Source: Clostridia bacterium (GTDB lineage Bacteria > Bacillota > Clostridia > Oscillospirales > Acutalibacteraceae). From it: 64,000 nucleotides of DNA. A program made the translations under genes and the position numbers. Under the pieces are notes generated by a model. It did no database searches. It saw only the letters and a list, made by a program, of their open reading frames with translations, and had not been told where the DNA came from. Location of the stretch: NCBI GenBank assembly GCA_017435385.1, contig JAFSFB010000024.1, positions 1 through 64,000 of the forward strand, written 5' to 3'. Positions 1 to 7,391 of the stretch are shown here, piece by piece. Position 1 is the stretch's first letter, and each line of letters opens with the position of its first letter.

Positions 1-25
1 AATCGAAATAATTCAGTATTCCCAT
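1..25 (-). CDS. 5' end of an unidentified gene, cut by the window edge
   Basis: Only eight codons lie in the window (Met-Gly-Ile-Leu-Asn-Tyr-Phe-Asp). The ATG at 25 has a good ribosome binding site (GAAGAGGTGG) just upstream and a plausible promoter at 46-74, so a leftward gene probably starts here. The product cannot be recognised. Confidence 0.4.
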
Positions 26-45
26 ACGCCACCTCTTCAAGGATA

Positions 46-74
46 ATTATACTTTGTCAAGCTGAAGATGTAAC
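46..74 (-). promoter_or_regulatory. Possible promoter of the leftward gene at the window edge
   Basis: On the minus strand GTTACA (-35) is followed after 17 bp by TATAAT (-10). The -10 is perfect and the -35 is weak. Transcription would begin near 39, just ahead of the ATG at 25. Confidence 0.4.
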
Positions 75-102
75 CTGCCCAATACGGGGGGATTTGACAC
101 AC

Positions 103-124
103 ATACTACCTTTTTGGGTAGTAT
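103..124. promoter_or_regulatory. 8-bp inverted repeat, possible operator
   Basis: ATACTACC and GGTAGTAT form a perfect 8-bp inverted repeat around a 6-bp spacer. A TTGACA hexamer lies at 94-99 and TAGTAT, 19 bp later, overlaps the right arm. Neither strand has a proper T-run next to it, so a protein-binding site fits better than a terminator. No regulator can be assigned. Confidence 0.35.
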
Positions 125-137
125 TTCTCGCATATTC

Positions 138-166
138 TTGAAAAAAAGAAAAATGTAATTTATAAT
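138..166 (+). promoter_or_regulatory. Promoter upstream of the LuxR/12-TM gene
   Basis: TTGAAA at 138-143, a 17-bp spacer and TATAAT at 161-166 make a near-consensus vegetative promoter. The transcript would start near 173 and meet two hairpins with T-runs (226-246 and 251-279) before the gene at 341. Confidence 0.6.
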
Positions 167-225
167 TCTGTTTAGAAAAGATACTGTTATGATTTGATTA
201 TATTGATTTTTTTGTCCGTTTTGCA

Positions 226-246
226 CCCCCCGTTTGGGGGGTTTTT
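226..246 (+). terminator. Intrinsic terminator in the leader of the LuxR/12-TM gene
   Basis: CCCCCC, loop GTTT and GGGGGG are followed by TTTTT. The stem is six G-C pairs. It lies about 55 nt into the transcript predicted from the promoter at 138-166, so it would end most transcripts before the gene unless it is bypassed. Confidence 0.65.
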
Positions 247-250
247 AGGA

Positions 251-279
251 AAAAACCACCTGTTCGGGTGAGTTTTTTA
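251..279 (+). terminator. Second terminator-like hairpin in the same leader
   Basis: An A-run plus CCACC pairs with GGGTG plus a T-run (AAAAAAC against GTTTTTT outside, CACC against GGTG inside). The hairpin ends in TTTTTT. It stands five bases after the first terminator. The stem has few G-C pairs and is weaker than the first. Confidence 0.5.
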
Positions 280-340
280 AAGAATTCAATGATTTTTACG
301 ATTTTGCGATGATTTTTCGCAGCAAAGGAAGGTGCGGTTT

Positions 341-1801
341 ATGAATCACTCTATTCTCATAGAAAACCAGAAAAAGAGGAGAGATATTCCGCTTTGGGTG
401 CTCGTCTGCTTCTCTATGTTCAGCTTTTGGCAGATGGGATTTATCTATTATTTCCTTGAGCCGTCCTCGGCAATGGATGGAAAAATCCCAATCAACATCA
501 ACATAGATTACGGCACCACGCTGACAGCGGTTTGTTACATACTGGGTATCCTTACGATGATCTTTTTGCCGAAGATTATCGTGTGGGTTCAGCGAATCGC
601 CACGGGCGTTGCGCTTCTTTCGGCAGTTGCTTTCTTCCTACCTCTGCCGGACAATATTCTGCGCTTTAACATTTACCTTCAGATCTTCTGTTGCTGCCTG
701 ATGATCAGTTTTGAGACCTTCCTTGTGGTCAACTGCTTTTCCGAAAAAAGCAGTATCAAGTATCTGACCTTCGGCTACGGCATAGCGGTGTTTCTGATCG
801 CTTTGGTTCAGAACGAGATCGTGTCGATTCCGTTCTCCGCCTTCCGCTACGCAATGATAGCGGCTCTTGTACTTTTACTTATCTTCTACCTCCGTATACC
901 CACGGGAAAGGAGTGTCTGCCGCAGTTTGTGAAAAAGAGCGAAGGTCTTATCGCACCGAAGAAGATGATGCGGGGAGCTTATCTTGTTGCTTTCATTGCT
1001 GCACTGATGGGCGTTGGCGGTCCTGCGGTCGCAGGCAAGGTCGAGCACGGCGTATCGATTATGTATTTGGTAGTGGCTCTTTCAAGCTTTACTATGTATT
1101 TTCTTCATAAGAAAGCGAACATTCATCCCTTCCGTATGGTGCCCCTGTTTGTCGGACTCGGTGGATTCGGTTTTCTTGTAATGCTTGTGTCCGCATATGT
1201 TCCCGCACTTTCCTACGTCGCCTGCATACTCATTGGCTTCGGTATGACGGTATGTATGCTCGCTCCGCTTTACGGTGTGCCGATTATGAAAGCCTATCCG
1301 TCAAGATACGTAGCCTCCGCAATTATCGGGCTTGCAATCACGGCGGTTCTTATTCATGCGGTTATTGCCGAGCTGTTCCTCGGCGCACCTGTCGCACTGT
1401 ATATCGTTTACGCAGTGATTATGGGTGTGCTTGTGTTTGTGTTTATGCAAGTTGAGCCTTTCCTGATGTTTACCCTTCGCCGTCGCATTGCCGACGATAC
1501 CGTTCCTGCCGCAGAAGAAGCAGAGAAATCTCCCGTCGAGGAAACGGAAGTAAAAACCGAGTCTGCAACCGTTTCGGCAGACGATGCAGACAATCCTCTT
1601 GCAAAACTCAGCCCGAAGAAGCGTGAGGTTGCGGAGCTTATCTGTCTTGGCTACACTAACAAGGATATCGCCAAAACCCTTGTCATTTCCGAGCATACCG
1701 TGAAGGATTATGTAAAAGATATTTATTATACTCTGGCGGTTCACAGCCGTTTGGAGCTTGCCGCCCTTGTAAACAATTACCGCCTGGCAAACAAGAAATA
1801 A
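341..1801 (+). CDS. Membrane LuxR-family regulator with a 12-TM MFS-like sensor half
   Basis: This is a 486-residue protein. Residues about 15-385 are almost continuous hydrophobic segments, consistent with 10-12 membrane helices in an MFS-like layout. An acidic linker follows (about 395-425), then a GerE/LuxR helix-turn-helix with the typical LSPKKREVAELI and GYTNKDIAKTL stretches and SEHTVKDY as recognition helix. A DNA-binding domain fused to a transporter-like half suggests a one-component sensor that binds DNA from the membrane; ligand and targets are unknown. The ATG at 341 is chosen over GTG at 332 because AAAGGAAGG ends 8 bases before it. No response-regulator receiver domain is present. 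The leader carries a promoter and two terminators. Confidence 0.85.
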   Translation: MNHSILIENQKKRRDIPLWVLVCFSMFSFWQMGFIYYFLEPSSAMDGKIPININIDYGTTLTAVCYILGILTMIFLPKIIVWVQRIATGVALLSAVAFFLPLPDNILRFNIYLQIFCCCLMISFETFLVVNCFSEKSSIKYLTFGYGIAVFLIALVQNEIVSIPFSAFRYAMIAALVLLLIFYLRIPTGKECLPQFVKKSEGLIAPKKMMRGAYLVAFIAALMGVGGPAVAGKVEHGVSIMYLVVALSSFTMYFLHKKANIHPFRMVPLFVGLGGFGFLVMLVSAYVPALSYVACILIGFGMTVCMLAPLYGVPIMKAYPSRYVASAIIGLAITAVLIHAVIAELFLGAPVALYIVYAVIMGVLVFVFMQVEPFLMFTLRRRIADDTVPAAEEAEKSPVEETEVKTESATVSADDADNPLAKLSPKKREVAELICLGYTNKDIAKTLVISEHTVKDYVKDIYYTLAVHSRLELAALVNNYRLANKK

Positions 1802-1860
1802 CAAACTTAAATCATATTTGATACTTGCTGACATATTAAATAATGATATCAATATAAAAA

Positions 1861-1892
1861 GCAGGCAACACCACAAAAGTGATGTTGCCTGC
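1861..1892 (-). terminator. Terminator of the DUF6061-type gene
   Basis: A 14-bp stem (GCAGGCAACA arm, one mismatch) closes on an AAAA loop. On the minus strand it is followed by TTTTT, so it ends leftward transcription from 2157. It may also slow rightward transcription from the LuxR/12-TM gene. Confidence 0.75.
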
Positions 1893-1899
1893 CAAACTT

Positions 1900-2157
1900 T
1901 TATCTCATATCTGACAGTGTAGTATAATCCGTATTATTTCGCAGATATTCTTCTATCTTTCCGTTTAACAGTAATCTGACATAACTTATCGGTTCGTTGC
2001 AGATAAGAAAATTGAGTTCCGATACTTCATACATATTACGAGTATATTCGTTTTCGACTGTATCACAGTCGATTGACACCATAGAACCGTCGGTAAACTT
2101 CACCTCAACACAAGCAGTGTCAATGTTGAATTCACAAGACATAATTTGATTTTTCAT
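1900..2157 (-). CDS. Small DUF6061-type protein
   Basis: The product has 85 residues, no signal peptide and no membrane segment. The pattern of a Cys-containing N-terminus, VEVKFTDGSMVSID, and a C-terminal helix with LLLNGKIEEYL resembles the DUF6061 family of small Clostridial proteins as I remember it. The function of that family is unknown. The SD (AGAAAGG) precedes the ATG by about 9 bases. The start codon lies in one arm of a perfect 12-bp inverted repeat whose other arm is at 2216-2227. The gene follows the secreted protein at 2272-2979 with a 114-bp gap and may share its transcript. Confidence 0.65.
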   Translation of the reverse strand: MKNQIMSCEFNIDTACVEVKFTDGSMVSIDCDTVENEYTRNMYEVSELNFLICNEPISYVRLLLNGKIEEYLRNNTDYTTLSDMR

Positions 2158-2227
2158 AGCAGAAATCCTTTCTTAATTTAATAAGCAATCTGTTTGGCAT
2201 CTGCCGCACTTTTTAATTTCTGCTATG
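2155..2227 (-). repeat. Perfect 12-bp inverted repeat spanning the start codon of the DUF6061-type gene
   Basis: CATAGCAGAAAT at 2155-2166 and ATTTCTGCTATG at 2216-2227 are exact reverse complements, 49 bases apart. In the leftward mRNA the second arm to be made ends in the AUG of the gene at 2157, and the SD lies just before it in the loop. The stem would therefore hide the start codon. A small inner hairpin (GGC/GCC) sits in the loop. Confidence 0.75.
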
Positions 2228-2271
2228 CTGTCTTATCGGAACGCCGCATTTACCGCCCCTGAATTTTTTGT

Positions 2272-2979
2272 TTACAGTACGGATTTATAGCCCATGGTAT
2301 AGCTTACATCGGATATTTCAAGCGGTGATTCGCCCGCATTGATGACAAGCCCATCCATTTCAAGCGTAACATTGTAATACCATTCTCCGTAAAGGATTTC
2401 GCCCGTTGCATCGTCAATGATGCAGGCAAGTGTGCAATCGGTATAGGTAATTTCAAGGTTTTCACCGCCGGAAATGAAATCTGTTTCTTCCATGATTCCC
2501 GCAACATTACCGAGCGTACTCATAGCTCTTGAAACAGGGGCACTGCCTTTTGCATTGCCGTAACCGTCGTCGATTTGCTCCTTAACCTTGATGATAACGG
2601 TTGTCAGCCCTTCTTCCGTGCTCATCTTTGCGCTGACAACATCGTCTGCAGTCAGCTCTCCCTTACCCGGGATATCATAATCTTCAAAAGCTTCTTCCGC
2701 AAGCATGTCATTCATCATGGATTTCAGCATCGTCACGGTGCCGGCGTTCATTCCGTCCATAACAAGATCTTCGAGCGACATGGTCGTTGTGACAAGCGGT
2801 GCATCTTCGTCGGTCTTGATAACGGCATTGTTATAGACCTCAAGAACCTGAACGGCGTTGCTGTTGACATTTTCGCCAAGAACGAATTCAGGTCTTTTTT
2901 CTCCGCCGAGACCGAAAATATTCAGAATTGCCATCACTATCGAGAGGAAGAAAGAGATTATCTTTGAAAAGATCACCAT
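2272..2979 (-). CDS. Secreted or membrane-anchored protein of unknown function
   Basis: The product has 235 residues. Residues about 4-24 form one hydrophobic segment after a short N-terminus with Lys-6, so the protein is exported or anchored; no lipobox is seen. The rest is soluble, acidic and threonine-rich, and I recognise no domain. Its beta-strand-like pairs (for example EITYTDCTLACIIDD and GEWYYNVTLEMDG) suggest a beta-rich extracellular fold. The promoter at 3074-3102 lies inside the operator region of the divergent XRE gene, so that regulator may control this gene. Confidence 0.6.
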   Translation of the reverse strand: MVIFSKIISFFLSIVMAILNIFGLGGEKRPEFVLGENVNSNAVQVLEVYNNAVIKTDEDAPLVTTTMSLEDLVMDGMNAGTVTMLKSMMNDMLAEEAFEDYDIPGKGELTADDVVSAKMSTEEGLTTVIIKVKEQIDDGYGNAKGSAPVSRAMSTLGNVAGIMEETDFISGGENLEITYTDCTLACIIDDATGEILYGEWYYNVTLEMDGLVINAGESPLEISDVSYTMGYKSVL

Positions 2980-3073
2980 AAAAATACCTCGCTTTCATTT
3001 TTATACTTTGATTATATCACCGCAGGCATAGTCAGTCAATACCGTCTGTTGCTGACGATGTTCCTCCGAAATT

Positions 3074-3102
3074 ATATTATCACAAAATGAGATAATAGTC
3101 AA
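3074..3102 (-). promoter_or_regulatory. Promoter of the secreted protein gene, overlapping XRE operator repeats
   Basis: On the minus strand TTGACT, 17 bp, TAATAT. The two nested inverted repeats at 3088-3117 cover its -35 element and part of the spacer, a layout that would let a bound repressor block it. Confidence 0.6.
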
Positions 3103-3117
3103 TATCTCAAATTGAGA
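3088..3117. promoter_or_regulatory. Nested inverted repeats, probable XRE operator
   Basis: TGAGATA (3088-3094) is the inverse of TATCTCA (3103-3109). TCTCAA (3105-3110) is the inverse of TTGAGA (3112-3117). The half-site TCTCA is thus present three times in 30 bp. The region lies between two divergent genes, one of them encoding an XRE repressor, and upstream of a TATAAT (3122-3127) that serves the regulator. Confidence 0.6.
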
Positions 3118-3147
3118 ATTATATAATATTATCGGGGAGGGAGCAAA

Positions 3148-3369
3148 ATGAGATTGAAAGCAATCAGAGAAGACAAAGACATAACGCAGAAAACTCTTTC
3201 CGAATTTCTGAATATAAGACAAAACACTTATTCCCAATATGAAAACGGTCAGCGGCAGCTTCCTATCGATACTCTTATAAAGCTGGCTGAGTATTTTGAC
3301 ACCTCGACCGATTACATTCTCGGTCTGACGGATAACCCCGAAAAATACCCCCGTTCAAATGCAAGATAA
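3148..3369 (+). CDS. XRE-family helix-turn-helix regulator
   Basis: The product has 73 residues and is essentially a single Cro/CI-type HTH domain. The order is LKAIREDKDITQKTL (helices 1-2), the recognition region RQNTYSQYENGQRQ, and a final helix block ending in STDYILGLTD. No effector domain is present. A strong SD (GGGGAGGG) lies 6 bases before the ATG. The nested inverted repeats directly upstream suggest autoregulation and control of the divergent secreted protein. Such small XRE proteins occur both in phage-like modules and as host regulators; no phage gene is nearby. Confidence 0.85.
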   Translation: MRLKAIREDKDITQKTLSEFLNIRQNTYSQYENGQRQLPIDTLIKLAEYFDTSTDYILGLTDNPEKYPRSNAR

Positions 3370-3371
3370 AC

Positions 3372-3402
3372 AAAAAGACAAGGCTGCGAACCTTGTCTTT
3401 TT
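3372..3402. terminator. Bidirectional terminator
   Basis: AAAAAGACAAGG and its exact complement CCTTGTCTTTTT flank a 7-base loop. A-run and T-run serve both strands, ending the XRE gene from the left and the lipid kinase gene from the right. Confidence 0.85.
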
Positions 3403-3409
3403 TCTTATA

Positions 3410-4369
3410 TTATACTTCCGAATACTCTTTCTTATCTCCGACGAAAAGCGGATTTCCGTCAGGTGAGCAGATATCGACCGCTTTGTTGATGACCGAGAAG
3501 CGGACATCCTTATGCTCGCCGCCGAATTCACCGTCGAGAGTCCATTTTTCGGGCTTATCGAAAATCATTCTCGCTCTCGTTGTTTTCAGATAAAGTATCT
3601 GATCTCCGTCAAAATCCCCTTTGCGAACCTTGCCGAGAAGCTTCAGAATATCGAGAGGCCCGTTGACTCTGCGGACAAGAAGCACTTCAAAAACGCCGTC
3701 ATCAAGTCTGACATCGTTTTTGTCATATTTGAAAGTGCCCGCAACGGTCGTTGCGTTTGAGATTGCGCCGAAATAGAAATCGTCCTCGATAACTCCGCCG
3801 TCATATTCAAATTTCATATGGGTGGGCTTGATCTCCTTGATAAGCTGAGGAAGCTTGAGGATCGCTCCGTCAACAACATACGCCGCATGGCCAAGCTTAT
3901 TCTTCATTTTCTGCGATGTGCCGTAAGACAGCGAAATGCCGAAGCCGAAGGACGCAACATATGTAAAGAATTTATTGTTAAAAAGACCGATATCGTAGCC
4001 GTTGGTATGTCCGTCAATGATAATGTCGGTTGCCGCCCTGAAATCGCCGACGGGAAGACCGATCGTTGAAGCAAGGTCATTTGTTGAGCCTGCGGGAATA
4101 TATCCGACGGGAACCCGTGTCGGAAGCTGCATGATTCCGTTGATGGTTTCATAGAGAGTTCCGTCGCCGCCGCAGCAGACAACCATGTCATGCTCCTCCG
4201 CCTGCTTGAGAACGATCTCCGTTGCATCATTGGGACCCGTTGTTGTTCTGACCGTGAAATCATAATCCTCTGACGAAAAACGGTCAACGATGTCGAACGT
4301 TCCCGCTCTCGTTTTGTTTTTACCTGCGCAGGGATTAACTATCAGAAGGATTTTTCTTTTATCACTCAT
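3410..4369 (-). CDS. Diacylglycerol kinase-type lipid kinase (YegS/BmrU family)
   Basis: The product has 319 residues, the usual length of the family. The catalytic-domain signature GGDGT is at residues 67-71, preceded by an N-terminal IVNPCAGK motif typical of nucleotide binding in this family. GSTNDLA follows around residue 96. The enzyme phosphorylates a diacylglycerol or related lipid at the inner membrane face and feeds phospholipid recycling. The gene stands alone between a bidirectional terminator and its own promoter (4405-4433). Which member (DgkB or another lipid kinase) cannot be told from the sequence alone. Confidence 0.9.
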   Translation of the reverse strand: MSDKRKILLIVNPCAGKNKTRAGTFDIVDRFSSEDYDFTVRTTTGPNDATEIVLKQAEEHDMVVCCGGDGTLYETINGIMQLPTRVPVGYIPAGSTNDLASTIGLPVGDFRAATDIIIDGHTNGYDIGLFNNKFFTYVASFGFGISLSYGTSQKMKNKLGHAAYVVDGAILKLPQLIKEIKPTHMKFEYDGGVIEDDFYFGAISNATTVAGTFKYDKNDVRLDDGVFEVLLVRRVNGPLDILKLLGKVRKGDFDGDQILYLKTTRARMIFDKPEKWTLDGEFGGEHKDVRFSVINKAVDICSPDGNPLFVGDKKEYSEV

Positions 4370-4404
4370 AATATTATTTCCTCTTTCGAATTTATCAGTT
4401 TGAG

Positions 4405-4433
4405 ATTATATCACATTAATTACGCCAATTCAA
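4405..4433 (-). promoter_or_regulatory. Promoter of the lipid kinase gene
   Basis: On the minus strand TTGAAT, 17 bp, TATAAT, with the extended TGTGATATAAT form that recurs in this window. Confidence 0.7.
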
Positions 4434-4472
4434 TAACAAAAATATGAATTTATGTTCAAATCGGAATTATTA

Positions 4473-4501
4473 TTGCTAAACAAGGAAATATATGCTATAA
4501 T
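4473..4501 (+). promoter_or_regulatory. Promoter of the secreted hydrolase gene
   Basis: TTGCTA, 17 bp, TATAAT. Transcription would begin near 4508, which rules out the upstream in-frame start at 4452 and supports the ATG at 4536. Confidence 0.7.
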
Positions 4502-4535
4502 AATTTGTAATTTTTATACGGAAGGGATTTTTCAA

Positions 4536-6509
4536 ATGAAGCTCAAAAAAATTCTCTCTGCGGTTCTTGCCGCATGCATGCTTATCTGCGGCTGTGCCGT
4601 TCCTTCATTCGTTTCCGCTGAGGAAGCACACACCCACGAATGGTCGTCGGAATGCAAGACCGAATGCGGCGGCGAGTGCGGAGTCAGCCCCGTTATCATC
4701 GTTCACGGCATCATGCAGTCGCAGGTTTATGTTCAGGATAAGAACGGCAACGACCTGATGACAAGCGACGGCTTCCCCATCGTTGAAGGCATGGACATGG
4801 CTTTCATGTTTGACACCGTTGCTCTTGAAAATGAATTCAAGGCAGCAATCGGCGATATCCTTCTCTCCGTTGCAACGGGCAACAGAGATTCTCTTCTCGA
4901 CACCGTTCTCGGCATTCTTGACGAAAGCTTCTCGAGCCATTATTTCAATCCCGACGGCACAAGAACAAACGGAGTTGCCGTTGACGAATACTGGTATTCG
5001 CTTGAAGAATGCATGAATACTCCCGACAAGTCCTACGGCTATGCAAAAGGCTACGGCAAGGATGAAAACGGAAACACTCTGCCCACGACAAAATATGAAA
5101 CAGAATATGATTTCATCAAAAGACAGGTTGATATCAGCGGCTTCTGCGAGGATTACGGCTATGACCATGCATATTATTATGCATACAGCTCATTCGGCGA
5201 CACTATCGAGGCTGCCGCAAATCTCAACGAATATATTGACATGGTAAAGGCACAGACCGGACATGACAAGGTAAGCCTTGTTTTCATCAGCCTTGGCGGA
5301 ACGATCGGCAATGTTTATCTTGCCGAATACTGCGATCCCACAGAGGTTGACAGAGTCGTTTTTGCCGCTGCGGCAGTTGACGGCTCATATCTTCTCGGCG
5401 ACCTCATGGCAGGCAACTCCACTCTCGGTGACGGAAATGTTATTTATAACGAGCTCATTCCCAACCTCATTTCCATTCTTGCAGAGGAGTATGAAGCCCT
5501 CGCTTATCTCGGAAACGCAGTTGCAAGAGCAATCCCTCAGGGGCTTTTCAGCGACTTCCTGACCGAAGCTCTTGAAAGAGCAATTGACGAGGTTCTCGGC
5601 AAGCTCATTCATAACTGTCCCTCGATGTGGGCTCTCGTTCCGAGCGAAATGTATCCCTCTCTCAGCAAGGAGCTCATCTCCGACAAGGAGCATGCCGCTC
5701 TTAAAGAAAAGACGGACAAATATTATAACATTCAGAAGAATGCCGCAAAGACCGTCAAGGAAATGAGCGGCAAGGGCGTTGACATCTTCGTCATCTGCGG
5801 CTATGACCTTGAGCTTCTCGGACTCATTGAGCATTATAAGCTCAGCTCCGACAACATCATTCAGGCTCAGTCAACCTCGATCGGTGCAACCTTTGCCGAT
5901 AACGGTTCAAAGCTCGCCGATGACTATAAGCCTGCAATCGACAAGACATATATCAGCCCCGACGGTATTGTTGATGCGGGAACATGTGCTATCCCCGACA
6001 GAACATGGTTCATCAAGGGGCAGAGCCATCTCAAGCTTCAGTCAAGCATCAATGATGTTATCGAGCTCTGCATCCAGCTCGTTTCAAACTATGAGATCAC
6101 AGATGCAAGAGAAAACAACGGCGGATATCCTCAGTTCCTTGAATACCGTGACCTTTCAAAGATTGAAAGTCTGATGAACAAGTTTGAGGAATCAGATCTT
6201 TCGGGCGTTGACGCCGAAAGCCTCGCAGCCGTTGAAGCCGCATACGAAAACGCTGAAAAGCTCCTTGCAGACAGAGCATGGGATGCAGAAAAGGCTCTTG
6301 AGGTTGAAAAAGAGCTTTATACCGCTATGTATAAGGCAGGTCTTCTTTCGGACGGCGACAAAGCTCCCTTCGTTACATACACTCTCATGCCGATTCTCAC
6401 AAAGATCGCTCAGGCAGTCAGCGATGTTTTTGAAAAGATATTCGGCGGCAACGACTATTGGAAGTTCCTTTCCGACCTTATTCTCAAGATTCTTGACAGC
6501 ATAAAATAA
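4536..6509 (+). CDS. Secreted alpha/beta hydrolase, lipase-like
   Basis: The product has 657 residues. A signal peptide covers about residues 1-28 (MKLKK start, hydrophobic core, SFVSA cleavage region). VIIVHGI around residues 53-59 is the oxyanion strand of alpha/beta hydrolases. The likely nucleophile is Ser252 in FISLGG, where the usual first Gly of GxSxG is replaced. A long Glu/Lys-rich helical tail after about residue 540 resembles a surface-attachment or stalk region. Substrate is unknown; a lipid or an ester is the likely class. The start is fixed by the promoter at 4473-4501 and by GGAAGGGA upstream. A second, unrelated secreted lipase lies at 18661-19938. Confidence 0.75.
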   Translation: MKLKKILSAVLAACMLICGCAVPSFVSAEEAHTHEWSSECKTECGGECGVSPVIIVHGIMQSQVYVQDKNGNDLMTSDGFPIVEGMDMAFMFDTVALENEFKAAIGDILLSVATGNRDSLLDTVLGILDESFSSHYFNPDGTRTNGVAVDEYWYSLEECMNTPDKSYGYAKGYGKDENGNTLPTTKYETEYDFIKRQVDISGFCEDYGYDHAYYYAYSSFGDTIEAAANLNEYIDMVKAQTGHDKVSLVFISLGGTIGNVYLAEYCDPTEVDRVVFAAAAVDGSYLLGDLMAGNSTLGDGNVIYNELIPNLISILAEEYEALAYLGNAVARAIPQGLFSDFLTEALERAIDEVLGKLIHNCPSMWALVPSEMYPSLSKELISDKEHAALKEKTDKYYNIQKNAAKTVKEMSGKGVDIFVICGYDLELLGLIEHYKLSSDNIIQAQSTSIGATFADNGSKLADDYKPAIDKTYISPDGIVDAGTCAIPDRTWFIKGQSHLKLQSSINDVIELCIQLVSNYEITDARENNGGYPQFLEYRDLSKIESLMNKFEESDLSGVDAESLAAVEAAYENAEKLLADRAWDAEKALEVEKELYTAMYKAGLLSDGDKAPFVTYTLMPILTKIAQAVSDVFEKIFGGNDYWKFLSDLILKILDSIK

Positions 6510-6520
6510 ATCCACATCAG

Positions 6521-6551
6521 AAAGCGGTGCTTCGTCATGAGGTGCCGCTTT
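6521..6551 (+). terminator. Terminator of the secreted hydrolase gene
   Basis: AAAGCGG and CCGCTTT form a 7-bp stem around a 17-base loop that can pair further. The T-run is poor (TTTAATT). Confidence 0.5.
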
Positions 6552-6620
6552 AATTATATAAATATATTCTCATAAGAGATTGAAATTATCTCCGTACGGT
6601 GTTAAAATATGGATACTTCA

Positions 6621-6644
6621 TTAAACAATTTATACTTTGTTTAA
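6621..6644. promoter_or_regulatory. 8-bp inverted repeat upstream of azlCD, possible operator
   Basis: TTAAACAA and TTGTTTAA are exact inverses separated by 8 bp, 36 bp before the azlC start. No convincing -35/-10 pair could be placed here. Confidence 0.4.
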
Positions 6645-6680
6645 TTATGTAATAGTTTTTTACTGAAGGGAAGTCCTTTT

Positions 6681-7391
6681 TTGAGAAAACCTTTTTCACG
6701 AGGAATGCTTCACGGTCTGCCGATCGCTCTCGGATATTTTTCGGTTTCGTTCGGCTTCGGAATCGTCGCCGTTCAGTCGGGGCTGAAAGCTCTTGAAGCC
6801 GTTATTATATCACTCACCAATCTCACCTCTGCAGGTCAGGCGATGGGCGTTGCCATAATTGCCGCAGGCGGTTCGCTGATCGAAATGGCGGCAACTCAGC
6901 TCGTTATCAATATGCGATATGCCCTCATGGCAATTTCACTATCGCAGAAGCTTGACAAATCGTTCACAACTCCGCACAGACTCCTTGCGGCTTACGGAAT
7001 AACAGACGAGATCTTCGCCGTTGCTGCCGCTCAGGACTGCAAGCTCGTTCCTGCGTATATGTACGGCATGATCTCGGTTGCCGCCGCAGGCTGGGTGGGA
7101 GGCACTCTCGCAGGCGCAGTCGCAAACACTCTCCTCCCCGTTTCGCTTACATCCGCTATGGGCATCATGCTCTACGGCATGTTCATCGCAATCATCGTTC
7201 CCTCTGCAAGAGAAAGCCACAAGATTTTCTCTGCAATCGTAATTGCCGCCATGCTGAGCTGTGCGTTCAAGCTCTGGCTCCCGTCGGTTTCGGTCGGCTT
7301 CGCCATCATCATAAGCGCAGTTGTTGCTTCTGTTATCGGAGCGATGCTTTTCCCCGTTGATTCCGAAGAAACGGAGGAAGAAACCGAATGA
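6681..7391 (+). CDS. azlC: AzlC-type branched-chain amino acid exporter, large subunit
   Basis: The product has 236 residues, the family's usual length, with repeated hydrophobic segments and the family pattern GLPIALGYFSVSFGFG near the N-terminus. AzlC and AzlD together export branched-chain amino acids and their analogues across the cytoplasmic membrane. The TTG at 6681 is taken as the start because GAAGGGAAG lies 7 bases before it; the next ATG (6705) would trim the first eight residues. The stop overlaps the azlD start by 4 bases, which suggests translational coupling. An inverted repeat upstream may be its operator. Confidence 0.9.
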   Translation: MRKPFSRGMLHGLPIALGYFSVSFGFGIVAVQSGLKALEAVIISLTNLTSAGQAMGVAIIAAGGSLIEMAATQLVINMRYALMAISLSQKLDKSFTTPHRLLAAYGITDEIFAVAAAQDCKLVPAYMYGMISVAAAGWVGGTLAGAVANTLLPVSLTSAMGIMLYGMFIAIIVPSARESHKIFSAIVIAAMLSCAFKLWLPSVSVGFAIIISAVVASVIGAMLFPVDSEETEEETE

